From Prunus persica (Eukaryota > Streptophyta > Magnoliopsida > Rosales > Rosaceae), in the NCBI RefSeq assembly GCF_000346465.2, contig NC_034013.1:2305865-2369864 (forward strand): 64,000 nt of DNA, given 5' to 3'. Position numbers and translations under genes: made by a program. Position 1 is the first letter of the stretch. Every line of letters begins with the position of its first letter. A model generated the notes under the pieces. The model did no database searches. It was not told the origin of the DNA and saw only the letters and a list, made by a program, of their open reading frames with translations. Positions 36,382-48,479 of this stretch are shown in pieces.

Positions 36382-37716
36382 ACCTGTGAGTTGTATGCGC
36401 ATTGCGTTGTATCAGTGTACTCGGTGCAGTTCCCGCTTCCCGTGTAACTTTAACTCTTATTTGACACGCTACTGCTGGGCTTTCGTATGTTTGTATTTCC
36501 ACTTGACCGTTATGGATAAGATAATGAGTTTTAGACGTGCTGGAGCATGATTATATGTCTAGTTCTTGCTTCCCAGCAATGAAACTGTATTAAGCAAATG
36601 TTGTTGCCCTTTGTTTTTATATTTTTTCTATTTGCACCTGTCACCCAGTTATGAATGTGGCTTTTATGGCTTTTTGTATGAGGTTTGGACAATGCACTTG
36701 TCAGTCACTTAGTGGGGCTGGTATTAGTTTCCCCAAATTTCATTACCAAAACTATTAAAAAAGGAAAAAAGAACTACTTCCTCACAAACCGACCAAGATC
36801 TTAGGTTCTTTTCTTTTATTGTGAAGTAAAACACAAGTGTCATTGTTGAATGGCTTAATTATCAATATGCCCTCAGTACTTTATCAAAAATCTCACTTTA
36901 CCCACTGCAATTCAAATTGGGTCACTTTGCCCCTTTTGCTCACCTTCCATGTCCCACATTACCCTCATCCGTCAATTTTATAACGAGAGGCGTTAAGTTT
37001 GCTTAGGTGGCATGAGTAGTTTAGTGATTCATCCACGTGGGCAGGTGTAGGTTAAGATGTGGCAGGTGGCGTGACATTTTGTTGGACCCCTCATCAGATT
37101 GAGGCTTAATACTCAAAATTGAGTATCTGGGGCAGTGCAGTCGAGTTACCGTTCAAAAAATTGGGGATATGGTGCAAAATATTGAAGCCTACGAATTTGG
37201 AAATCTCATCTACAGTTTTAAAATATTCGAAATTGGAGCGTGAATCTTTGAATGGGATAGAAAAGATAGGCTTTTTGTGTTTGAATATTGGTTAAGTTGA
37301 ATATGGGAATAGAAGTTGAGTAAACGTTTACTCGAGATTGGGAGCAAGAATCATTGAATATTGCTTTGTGTTGGACTTTAAGGCTGTAGATTGAGTTGGT
37401 GCGACCATGACTGTGATTAGAGAAGTTGGAGTTGTTCAACCCGTGTATAAGTGGACCCTATCTTCACTACTTTGTTAGATTTCTGCATTGTGCTTTTGGA
37501 TGTTTGTTATTATATTACGGTAGTTTTTGTCAATCTTTTAACTCTTTGGTGGTCCTTTTGTTATCAGTGGTCCTTGTTTTTTCTTTTTTTTTTTGGTCCT
37601 GTTGTTTGCTATGTTTGTGTAAATATGAATGGTTTTTGGTCTTTATTTAGTTTGTAGCTTTGTCAGTATTCCATTGACTAAGGTAATTAAGGCACTGTAT
37701 TAATTTAAGCTTGATA
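36382..37716. other. GRF trailer and spacer with an isolated TIR-like end
   Basis: GRF's 3' part runs to about 36600. At 36853-37110 a stretch 'ggcttaattatcaatatgcc ... ctttacccactgcaattcaa ... cacgtgggcaggtg' has the look of a Mutator-like terminal repeat. I did not find its inverted partner on the far side of the transposase remnant. The rest (37110-37716) has no recognisable feature. Confidence 0.35.
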
Positions 37717-40659
37717 TGTGGCAGATGAAAAAACAGATGAGCTTGTGACATTTAAGTTATGTCATGGAGGTAAGGTACTTAAAAAAGGCTCAGGTGAGAG
37801 AGCATGGTCTTACTTGGGTGGTTCCGTAAGTTTGTTTGACTACATAGAGGCTGAGTAATGTTAGAGTTGTGGGCTATGGGTAAAGATATTGGTTATGAGG
37901 ATGGTGTGGCTTTTATGGTGAAGAGGTTGGGACTGGGAAACTAATTGAAATAAAAACATATGGAAATCTATTATACTAAATGAATGGATTTTCTAAGAGC
38001 CTACAAATGGTGATTGTGATATATATTGGGGATTAGAACGAGCAAGTGCAAATGTGCATGAGGATGAGCAAGTGTATGATGGGGATAAGGATGAGCAAGT
38101 GTATAATGGGGATGAGGAAGTGTATAATGAGGATGAGGAAGTGGTAAGTGAGGATGAGGAAAGCGAGGATGATGAAACTAATGATCCAAATTTTGTAGAT
38201 AGTGATTATGAACAATCTGAAATAGAGGAGGTCCTCTTGAAAAATGATGACAGGTGGTTTGATGGATATGTGGATCATAGCATAGTGGATAGTGATCCAA
38301 ATGTAGAGGAAGATGATCACTCAGGAAGTGGGACTACTTCACCTGCACTTACAAGCGCATATAGCTCTTCAAGTGAAGATGAATCAATTGCTAATTTGAG
38401 AAGAAAGAAGCATAGGATGCCAAAGTATGAAGACTTCATACCCGATACTGATATGGGCAACCCAGTCTTTAAAAGGGGGTTAAGGTTTGCTAATGCTACC
38501 ATGTTCAGGAAAGCTGTGAGGATTTATTCTGTAAATCATGAAAGGGAATTAACTTTTAAGAAGAATGATCCAACAACAATAAGAGTTGTCTGTCAAGAAA
38601 GGTTTCCCCTTGTTTTGCACGCAAGCACTACAGCTGGTATCATATATCTCCAAGTGAAGACATGTAATCCTAGACATATGTAGCAGAGACAGTAAAAATA
38701 AACATGCCAATGCAAAGTGGTTGGCTCAAAGGTATTCTACCCAATTAAGACTTAATCCGAATTGGACAGCTTCTTCATTTGCTGAGCAAGTGTTTACAGA
38801 CTATGGCTACCATCCTTCTAAGACAATGGTGTATAGAGCAAGGGCATTGGCAGTCGATATTGTTGAGGGATCTTTCATCAATCAGTATGAAGCATTGTAG
38901 GACTACTACAATGAGTTGAGAAATAGAAATGTGGGAAGCACAATTATAATCAAGTCTTCATTGGAAGGTTTGAAAGGCTGTATATATGTCTTGCAGCTTG
39001 CAAAAAGGGCTTTTTGTAAGGTTGTAGGCCTGTAATTTGTTTGGATGGGACACATATAAAAGGGCCTTACCTAGGGCAATTGTTATGTGTTGTTGGGGTT
39101 GATGGCAATAATGGTATGTTTCCAATTGCTTACGTTTTTGTTGAGGTCGAGGCCTTCAACACATGGATGTGGTTTTTGGAATTACTTGGTCAAGATCTGA
39201 ATATAGGCAATAGCCATAGATATGTCTTCATGACAGACAAACAGAAGGAACTAATAGATGACGTATCCATTTTATTCCCAAATGTAGAGCATATGCACTG
39301 TTGTATTCAAACTTTAATGTTGAGCATAAAGGTCTGGCTCTGAAGCTACAAATGGAAAACATTGCAAGGAGTACTATAGTTCCCTGGTATGATGCTAAGA
39401 TGAGGAAGATGTTGGAGCTTTCTACAGAAGCTCATGCTTGCCTTGCAGAAAGGGACCCTAAGCATTGGAGTAGGACACATTTTAAGATTACCACCAAATG
39501 TGACATGCTCATGAATAACCTCTGTGAAGCCTTCAACAAGAGCATATTGGATGCAAGGGAAAAGCCAGTGTTGACAATATTAGAAAGAATTAAACTCTAT
39601 ATAATGTTGTTGATGGCTAGTAGAAGGGTGGCTTGTGATAAATGGTATGGCCAAATTGGTCCAAGAATAACAAAGATATTAGAGAAGACCAAAGAAAAGG
39701 CACAACGGTGTATTCCCAAGGGTGTTAGGCAGAACAGGTTTGAGGTGATGCACCATAGTGGTTGAATATTTGCTATTGATTTGAATGCCAGACCTTGTTC
39801 ATGCAATGCTTGGGACTTGAATGGACTACCACATCTGCATGCATGTGTTGCAATAAGTTGGTTTCGTGAGAATCCAGAAGACTACATTAATGATAGGTAT
39901 AAGAAGGAAACTTATCTAAGAACCTATGAACCTATAGTTATGCCTATGACAAGCTAAGACCAATGGATTAAGACAAATTTAACTCCATTGATGCCTCTAA
40001 AATATCATAAACAACTTGTTAGGCCAAAGAAGTCAAGGAACAAGGCTGCAACTGAACCCAAACAACCCTCAAATCCATACAAGCTTCCAAAGTATGGAAT
40101 TCCATTAAAATGTGGCAATTGTGGAGGAGAAGGTCACAATCGGAAAGGGTGTAAAGTACAATCTCTCCTTTAGTTTGTTTTACTGCCCTTACTATTTAAT
40201 TGTATTTACTAATTCAAATTCATATATTCTTCTTGGGAGCCTTAGAATTCTAATTCAAATCCTCCAAGGAGTAAGGCTATGAAGTCTTTTAGACCAAAGC
40301 CCTAAGTACTAAATAAACTCATAATTTAATTGACTAGTATTATTTGAATTGGGCCTTTTTTTTACTATGTTATTTTGTAGGTGAGAAGGAGAGATTGTAC
40401 AAAATCCCAAATGGAACTAAGGCCAAGAGGTCAAGGTACCAGCTCTCAGCTAGAAGGCAATGGACTATGCACAAGGCAATTATGGAAAAGGAAATATGGA
40501 GGACCAAGTTCCCAAGGGGCACAACCAACTCAACAACCTCAAACTAAAAGCTACCCTCCTTCAAATGAGCCACAAATCAGTCAATCAAGGCCAATTTCAC
40601 AGCCTGTTACCACTGGAGAAGGGAGTCAAGCTAGGAAGAGGATGAAAAAAACTGCATAA
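37717..40659 (+). pseudogene. Dead Mutator-like (MuDR-type) transposase
   Basis: Pieces appear in the order of plant MURA-like transposases. The PB1-like N end starts at about 37725 (DELVTFKLCHGGK, SVSLFDYIEAE, then stop 37856-37858). An acidic linker and the MuDR DNA-binding region follow (38054-38683; NPVFKRGLRFANATMFRKAV). Next are the FAEQVFTDYGYHPSKT region and the DDE core (39041-39343; LDGTHIKGPYLGQLL, VGVDGNNGMFPIAYV). Then come a C-terminal part (39301-39765), a SWIM-like CSCNAWDLNGLPHLHAC (one Cys is His) and a CCHC knuckle CGNCGGEGHNRKGC (about 40111-40152). A last exon (40381-40659) is Gln- and Pro-rich. Stops at 37856, 38681, 38898 and about 39763, plus frame shifts, make it non-functional. 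Confidence 0.85.
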
Positions 40660-41229
40660 AGGAAGCACTTTATCAAAGACCCCTTCTTCCACCCTTGAAG
40701 ATGATGTTTTAATTGAAATGGTTTTAGGGATGTTTGAATAGATATGTTGCTTTTGGGATGTTTGAATGGATATGTTATTTTAGGATGTGCAAAACTTCAT
40801 TTGTAAGCCAATGCATTTTGGTTTTTGGGAGGATTTGTGATGGATGTTTGTGATGGATATTGGTAATGGCTTTTGGGATGTTTGTGATGGATTTTGGTAT
40901 TTGGATGATTCCATCAAAAACTACTTTTGTAAACTGCTGCTCAGGTTAAATGGATATGGATTGAAGGTTGAAATGGAATGTTTGTATCTTTGTATGAAAT
41001 GGAATGTGCTGTTGGAGATGGATTTTATATGGAATATTTGTACTTTGTATGGCATCAACTTCATTGCAAAACATTCTTAACATATTACATTAATAAAAAG
41101 GAAACCAATACATTCTTTCAATTCCATTTCATTACATACAACAACAAGAAGAAAGAAACCAATGCATCTTTTCAATTCTATTTCATTACATACAAGAACA
41201 ACAAGAAAGAAACCAATACAGCCCCAGTC

Positions 41230-41600
41230 AATATTCTGCTCCTTCTTCGAATTTTGGCATTTTCCTCTTCCAATTTATGAATCTTCCTTAGCAACCCAGG
41301 TATCACCACCACGTGGGCACATTTCAAGATCATACCACTCCCAAAACTAACATCCTATCTGTCTTCTTCCCTGCATTAACCCACATATACTAAATATCAA
41401 TTTTTCTTGTCCAGCAAATCACCCACAATCGTGGCATTTTATGTTTCTTACCTTTTTTGACTTTGGGCACACTTGGAATCTTCGACTTGGGTTTACATCA
41501 GTCTATGAAGTCACCATCACTGCCATCTTTCCACAGTGACAACGAGCACCATGCCTTGCTGGTCCGATGTCCATCTTTTTCTTCGATTCACCCAACAACC
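41230..41600 (-). pseudogene. zf-GRF zinc-finger protein remnant
   Basis: On the minus strand about 41550-41230 reads RCHCGKMAVMVTS-stop-TDVNP-RRF, the opening of a zf-GRF domain (CxCG...TSWT..NPGRRF), and further on MCPRVVIPGLLRKIHKLEE with a coiled-coil-like tail EENAKIRRR, in shifting frames. Small zf-GRF genes of this kind (At4g04775-like) are multi-copy in plants and often lie beside Mutator-like transposases. It faces the transposase remnant tail to tail. This domain is unrelated to the growth-regulating factor despite the name. From 40660 to 41230 lies a trailer-like AT-rich stretch. Confidence 0.6.
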
Positions 41601-41699
41601 CCAACAACTTCACTTGATGTCGACTTCAATTTGAGCTATGAACACCAAAATTTTAGGGTTATGCAACTTCAATTTTATAAAATAATTCGAATAGAAGCA

Positions 41700-42454
41700 C
41701 TCAAGCGCTAATTGTTTAATAAGTTAATACGATACTAAATACTCAATTTAACCCACTTCATAATATCATTTCATATTGATGAATAATTTATTCATTCATT
41801 ACAATCATAATTGTCCTTAATTTTTATATTATAAAATAGTTAAATATTAATATTATCATCTACACTATTAAAGACTCAAAAGTTAATAATTTATATTACA
41901 ACAGATAGAAGAAATACAAACAAACAAAAAAAATCATAAATTCCAATATTAAAGTACCCTATTCAAACATGTAAAAAAGGAGGGAAAAAAATTTCACAAA
42001 GCTAAACAAAAGAGGAAGAGAAAGAGAAGAATAAAAACTTAGGAGTTTTTAGTGTAAATATTATAACCTAACCTAGTAGATTTAATTGAAAGCAGAAGAG
42101 TGAAAAAGAAATTTAATGGTCAATTTGTAGACAAAAAGAACCTAAAATATTGTTTATTTTAGAGTAAATATCCCTAATATAATATAATATAATATATTAT
42201 AATATATAAATGTAAGGGGTAAACAGATTGAGGGGGATGAGGGCTCTGGAACCACACTGGTCCCTACATGGCTCCGCCCCTGCGTGGAAGGCTATGCATG
42301 CAAGGGTGGGAAATCCCATTATCCTTTTCCAAGTAAATTGCAAAACCATGTGATTAAAAATTCAATAATTATCGCCATCTAGTTCTACCCCAGTGTGTGT
42401 ATGAGGAATCCTCATCCCCTTATAGTTTAGACTATCGTTTGTATTAAAAAATTA
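41700..42454. other. AT-rich spacer
   Basis: No open frame, repeat arm or RNA gene was recognised. A short 'taatataatataatat' run lies at 42179-42205. Confidence 0.5.
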
Positions 42455-42814
42455 AAAAATCAAGGCAAAAAGTCACTTTTGGTCCATGTAGTTTATCACT
42501 TTCACCACTAAAGTCCATATAGTTTCAATTTGATCAATTTTGTCCTTATAGTTTGAATTCCAAGCAATTCATCCCCAATTTCTGTCAAGGAGCATTTCGG
42601 TCTAATCTTGCAACCCCACCCTCACCACCCCATATCAACCCCTCCCCAAACACCTCCTCCCTCTCCCAACCCAACCTCCTCCTCCTAACTCAACCTACTC
42701 CCAACCCTATAGCCACGACCCAACCACCCTCACAAACCACCTTATCCCCTCCCTTGTCCCCTTCCCGACCCAACATTATGCTAGGACCAAAAATGACTTT
42801 TAGCCAAAAATCAA
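42455..42814. mobile_element. Mini-MULE (342 bp) with perfect 9-bp target duplication
   Basis: The terminal inverted repeat 'ggcaaaaagtcacttttggt' opens at 42464 and its counterpart 'accaaaaatgacttttagcc' closes at 42805. AAAAATCAA stands directly outside both ends (42455-42463 and 42806-42814). This is a Mutator-type signature. The inside (about 42595-42780) is C-rich and T-poor, quite unlike the AT-rich surroundings, and codes in one plus frame for a Pro/Ser/Thr-rich stretch (42553-42864 open). It could be a small captured leader or exon piece. Confidence 0.85.
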
Positions 42815-43028
42815 TAATTATGAGAGAGATAAACACGTATGATGCTTACATTTGTGATAGGTAAGTTTTTCACGATAGTGCACACTCCAAAAGTTTGGTA
42901 CATGAATAACATGCAAGGGTGCTGAAACCATGTGGCGAAACAAGAAATAACGATGAGAGGCAAAGAAAAATGGTAGGTAAGTTTTTCTTTATGATGGGCT
43001 CAAGAAAAATTGAAGAATAATGTGGTGA

Positions 43029-43186
43029 GATTAAGGGCTTGTTTGGTATCCAATTTGGATCTAATTTTATAAATTTAAAAACAGATTTTATAAAAACCGT
43101 TTGGTAGACCCATGTTTAAAAACTCAAACCTAGAAAAACTCAAAAATACCCACATTATCAAAAAAAAAAAAAAAGAGTGAAGTTTT

Positions 43187-43250
<64 letters not shown>

Positions 43251-43378
43251 TTTCTTTTATTAAACAAGTTTTTAGATCTTAAAATCACTATTTAAAAACT
43301 CATATTTAAAAATAAAAAAATTATAAATTTTGAATTTACTTTTTTGAGTAAGATACTAAACACCACCTAAGGCATCCC
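43029..43378. repeat. hAT-like MITE carrying a (CT)n microsatellite
   Basis: The left end 'gggcttgtttggtatccaat' and the right end 'gtaagatactaaacaccacc' have the appearance of degenerate hAT-type MITE termini. An inner pair, 'tttaaaaac' near 43073 and 'tttaaaaactc' near 43300, lies at both sides. A (TC)n run of about 28 units occupies 43194-43248. No target duplication was confirmed. Confidence 0.4.
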
Positions 43379-43379
43379 T

Positions 43380-43565
43380 AGTCCCTTGACTGCAATATAC
43401 AATTAGGCTTAGTTGAAATGGAAGATATGACTCTAGAAGCTCATGGAAATGGCTGACTAGGATGCTCCACATAATCTCTTCGCCGCCTTTATGAAAATTA
43501 AGGGGTTCTCTCCCGTATTCTAGTACTTTTGAGTCTCTCCCTTTTTCCATCATGGCTTAAGATTC

Positions 43566-43596
<31 letters not shown>

Positions 43597-46140
43597 CACC
43601 AAACATTATCAAGATATTTGATAATCACTACCAACTTCCGAAAATTAACTTGTTCAATTTTTATTTCTTGAGTTCTTTTGTCAACACTATTGCAATTTTG
43701 GTAAAGTTTGTGACATTGGAACTGCGTACAACCTTTGTATTAACAATTTCCCATGACAAAATGCTCTTTGTAGGATCACGTTCTAACATACGCTTAGCCG
43801 CATGTTGACTCTTCTGTTGGGACAACTTTGGCCTGATCCTTTGGATGAATTAACGTGAAGTACATGAGTACATGAGTTTCATACAAATCTGTCATCTTTG
43901 TCGAGTCAGTAACCCGACGATCAATCCTAGTGATGGGTCGATCAATCATTGCCTCGATGACCTTCATTATCAAATTCTGAGAATCACGGTCCGATCGTTC
44001 CATGTTAATGATAGGTTTCTGAAGATAGCTTCAGTAGACATCATATCATGTCTTTGTTAAAGACCATTCGTCCTGATATTCTTTGTAGGTATCTCATTCT
44101 TTCTGAGGCCGATGAGTTTGTGCCAATGGCAGATTTATTGCAGCACAATTAGGGTGCATGACTCTTCAATAAATAGAAACGGATGCTCAGTAATAACCGA
44201 AGCTTGAACATTAGTCTTAGGGTATTCAATTCAGTGCTCTAGTGCTACTTAATTGAGTGAGCATGAGAATTGTAGCTCAATAAGCTCTAGTCTTAGCTTC
44301 CATGCGTAATTGAAAACGATGATCTTGAGCGAATCTTAATATCTATGTTTATAGATCAAGGATTCATCTTTATTACTCTGTGAGTTCCATTTAGTGTTTA
44401 ATTGATCGCAGTTTGAGCTAAAAGGATTAGAGTTCAGCTAGTATTTTTGGCTATCTAGTTGATTCTAAGGGTGGTCTTTAACATATTTTGGTTTCATTTG
44501 GGTTTAATCTGTGTCAAGGCATAGAAGAAGAACTTTGGCCGAGTGCATTTTAAGCAAACACCTCCTCAAGATTATGCCAATTACAAGAATTTAGCATGCT
44601 GGCTCGACATGGTTACCGTAGGAATTGAATAGATATATACTATCCTCTGTTTTCCAATTTCTATATATGCAATATATTTATCTAGGGAAGACTATCCATG
44701 GTTAGTCAACTTAAAGGGTTGTGCAAGATAAAGTCCATAAAAAACGTGAATCTTATTAGGTTTCATAAATATAACATTAAAACTGAAAATGAGGACGGCG
44801 AAACCTATGGTGCTTCCTAAGCTGGTACAAGATAAATGATGTTGGAAACTATTGGAGGCACATTATCTGTATCAGGAATTTGCAGAACTAATAAACAAAG
44901 GTCTTCTGTCTGCACAAACAATGAAAAAAAAGGCTTTCTGAAAAACTATAAAAATGCTGCTTCTAAGAATGCAGCATCGAGGAACCTTATGTGACACGTT
45001 TCTTACTTACATATTATAGACCAACTATATATAATCATGGCTAAAAATGAGTTTAAAGAGACTGGTCAGTGTAAGAATGCTCACAATCCTTATAATATAT
45101 GCACCAGATAGTCTACGGTGTCAACTTTTTGTACCTGAAAGCAAGGATACATATGTTATTATTTTGTCCTTTCTCAAGTGAACAAAGGAAACATAAAGCA
45201 AAACAAGCAAACTGAAATCAGGACTTATCAGACAACAGTATCTTGAGCCTACACAAGATAGCGTAGAAATAGTGACATCAGTCATCGGATGAACCACATC
45301 AGAAAGGACAACTAAATGTGAAGGCCATAGAGAATTGAAACATTGTGATCAAAGTGCTGCCACCTATATATCAAACTAAGCCTCTGCTATTTAACAGTAA
45401 AGTGGTGTTAATTCCACCCCTATAACAGTTATTTTATAACAAATTTGTCCCGATCTAAAATTACCATAGAGGATAATTCTTAAAACCCTTAAAATTTGAA
45501 ATTAAATTACACAAATGTGATGTCCAGCCTTCCCATGGAGAATGGTGTAAACATCATTCGCTCTTTTGATTGTAATAGTGATTTCTGAGTTACCACAAAA
45601 TCCAGAATTAAGCATTCATTTTAACCATATATTTAGAAACTTTGAATGATCAAGCGGTCTGAGTGTAATAATGATTTGTCTACCCTATACAGAGTATATT
45701 AGTCTTATATATGTGTGTGAAAAGTTATAATATTTAAATATAAGAAAAAAGTGTGGTGTGCCACTTATAGCATTTCAATAACTTAAAATGGGAAAAACTG
45801 TGGCCTTGCTGCTACGGCTATTGCAGCAAGGCCATGGGGCAGCCATGATTAAAGAAGTAAGGTAATACAAACTGGCCATGGTAGCTACCAAATATTTTTA
45901 CTTTTATAGGGTAAGGGTTAGGGTCAAGGCAGAGGGTTAAGGGAAAAGGAAGGAGGTATGGACGGTTTGGGAGAACTGGTGGGCAGGAAGACTAGATTAC
46001 AGATAATTTTTAAATTCAAAATAAAAGAATTTGTGGGGTGGGCAATTTCATCTCTCTTAGCAGCTATTAGTTCATAACCATGCTTCAGAAATAATCCTTA
46101 AAATTTCTCAAAGAAATAGAATCCTTTAAGCTGCAGCCTT
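43380..46140. other. Spacer downstream of AS8 without recognisable gene
   Basis: There is a (TC)n run at 43569-43597. Open frames such as the minus-strand 43794-44003 match no family I know. No tRNA, rRNA or transposase motif was seen. A perfect hairpin at 45801-45834 is listed separately. Confidence 0.4.
45801..45834. repeat. Perfect 12-bp hairpin
   Basis: Arms tggccttgctgc (45801-45812) and gcagcaaggcca (45823-45834) pair perfectly around a ten-base loop. No U-run follows, and the stem is too short for a plant microRNA precursor. It may be the centre of a small MITE. Confidence 0.7.
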
Positions 46141-47880
46141 TCAGAGTGAACCTAAAGGAAAGAAAAGCTAGAACAATTTGTTAACGTCTGACTTATATAA
46201 GTTAGTTTGTTTGGGAAGCTCAGTTAATGTTTATCCAAGCTATCTAAATTCTGAAAAGTAAGAGGGTTGAAAACTTACAAAGAACTATATCATTCCCTCT
46301 CGTGTGACTTACATAAGCTGTTCTATGAAGAGATGACCGCCTTTAAGAAATCATCATGAACTAGCTACACGGAGAACAGATATTAAATCCACTCACTCCA
46401 ATCAATTCTAGATCAACCAATACCTCAAATGTATCACATCATATATTTATTTCTAGTATAATACTTTTCTTTGGCAGGTTCTACCATTGATATAAATGGC
46501 ATACCATGTCTGCAGGTAGAACTAACATCAAATAATTGGCCATTATGTTGGCCTCAAGCAGCAAATCATCATTTTACTAATTTTCCTGGATTTTCTGTTC
46601 GAACGAAAATCAATATGGTTTATCAAATTTTCAGGCTAACTCATGATCACTGCCTGGATTGTTGCCCAAGAATGTATGGGCCGGTTTGGGATCTACTGAC
46701 TGCGACTATTGAAGGGAGATTGTGAGATTATGCGCATTGACAAAAGCACACCTCATTAATAGTCCAGTAAAAATGAGACTGTCGAAGCTCTCCCATAAAA
46801 AATAAAATAAAACACTGCATAGGATTAAAATTATTCCAGCTCGGTCTGTAGTCCCGTGTGACAAACTTAACCAAAAACAGTTCTTGTGCGTTGTGTAGCC
46901 ATTACATTGTCGGGTTCCAAGAAGTCAGATTGTTTCTGGCTTTAATTTTGCCTTAATGTAGTTCATTTTGGACTTCTTTCTTAATAAAAAAATGTTGAAA
47001 GCTATCATGGTGGGAAAAATGAAGACAATAAATAGTTGTAACTTGTAAGAAAGCAGCAAAAGACCAACCAGAATTGTGGCATCAATAGGAATGATAATAG
47101 AGAGTTATCCTTTGACTACAAGTTGTATGTGTCAACTTACCTTTGGGAGAGTGGAAGATGCGTCCCCGAAATGCTTGTAAACTTTCACACATAGAACTAG
47201 CATTGACACTTAGCCGGCTCTTCATTTCAAATAAATCAACCCCTTTGTCCAAAAGATGTTGTTGATTAAAGCTAGAGAACCTTCCACTGGCTTCTCTCTG
47301 CAGGTTTGTGAAGCAAGGTGCAATGTTGTTCCAGCCCTCCCCTGCAATGTTTTTGGAGAAAGGAAGACCACTATATTGACCAAACCCCAATGCACCACTT
47401 CTTGTTGCCATAGCAGCTGGACCAAAAAAAAAAGAAAAAAAAGAAAAAAGAAAAAAGAAAAAAGAAAAAAAAGCTAATCTGGATGGGCACTGAAGACTAC
47501 AACTTTGAATTTCACCAGGAAAATGAAAACATCCGTATCAACAAAGAAAGAGATGTATGTGGTAAGCAACAAATACAACAAGCAGCACCAATGAAATGGT
47601 TCTCACATAAAGAGGCAAAATTACAAAATTAATAATTACCATTATAAGGAACTTGAAGGAGCCAATTTGCAGGAAGACCAATGCCAGCACCAAGCAGAGT
47701 GAAACCAACACTAAATCCAACACCACATCCAGCTCCAACATAACCAATCACCTCAGGCCCAAAACCAGGACCCCATCCAATACCACAACCAATTCCTACT
47801 CCCAATCCCCAAAATGCTCCAGATGTTGGGTGAACTGGGTTCCATCTTTCATACCTCCTGAACAGTCCTTTTATTATCAT
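46141..47880 (-). CDS. AS8: Cadmium-induced protein AS8-like
   Basis: On the minus strand exons 47880-47640 and 47416-47141 join in frame (GT-AG, phase 1). A tentative third exon of 11 bases (46151-46141) after 'ctttag' supplies the stop, giving about 175 aa. The start MIIKGLFRRYERWNPVHPTS is the conserved beginning of this plant family. A strongly hydrophobic glycine-rich segment (about residues 22-75, including GWGPGFGPEVIGYVGAGC) looks membrane-embedded. The second exon is polar and Ser-rich. In Arabidopsis AS8 is known as a cadmium-induced transcript; biochemical function is not known to me. If the third exon is wrong, the protein would read on into intron 2 and end near 47082 with an unlike tail. 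The exact C terminus is therefore uncertain. Confidence 0.8.
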
Positions 47881-48072
47881 TATAGCACCTCAAAATCACT
47901 GATGAGTATGGAAATTATTGATAAATTTGGTGGGTATTTCGGAGATTTTGTTTTTTTATTTAATTTCTGGGTATTTATGGGTATTTCATCTTCTACAGAG
48001 AGTGAGCTGTAAGATAGGCGGAGGTTCTGAGAGAAGAAGAAAGGCACAGTACTCACTTTGAAACCAGGTTAG

Positions 48073-48240
48073 GCCATCCGCAATGGTTGAGGCTCTAAAT
48101 ATGGCGGATCGAGCCTTATTTACAGCTCCGATGGAATATTACAGGCTTTAAAAGTATCTTTTTCACAATACAGGGTTTTATATCCGAGGCTCTATAAGTA
48201 TTTTTTTTAATGATGTAATTTATTCTACACATTATTTTTT
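48073..48240. repeat. MITE end of the GGCCATCCNCAATGG type
   Basis: 'ggccatccgcaatggttgag' (48073-48092) followed by 'gctctaaatat' matches the reverse complement of 'ccattggggatggcc' at 51209-51223 and its inner 'gggctctatatttatgagcc'. So two members of one MITE family flank the region between AS8 and the nested retroelements. The other end of this copy was not located. Confidence 0.45.
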
Positions 48241-48479
48241 TTTTGTTAATTTATTTTGTTTTAATGTATGTTTATGTTATATTAGTTTTTTACGAGCATT
48301 TCTACCAAAAATAAAAAATAAAAAATTAGAGAAGATTAAAAAGACAAAATTTGAAAGTAAACACAATAAATTATGAAGTCCTAATGTTTCAAATTTGTAC
48401 TTAAAGAAGAATGAAACAGTAAACATAAGGGGAAAAAAAAGGACCGTTGCAAGAGAAAAAAGTAATTTTTAATGTTTTT

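Noticed and set aside
41230..41600. Second growth-regulating factor gene
   Set aside because: The CxCG...NPxRRF pattern is the zf-GRF domain, a different family that shares only the abbreviation.
46471..46725. 84-codon plus-strand open frame with many Cys, Trp and His
   Set aside because: It lies in the inferred second intron of the minus-strand AS8 gene, has no splice partner and no family resemblance; composition alone is not evidence.
47653..48012. Ser/Thr/Asn-rich plus frame
   Set aside because: It is the antisense of the glycine-rich first exon of AS8.
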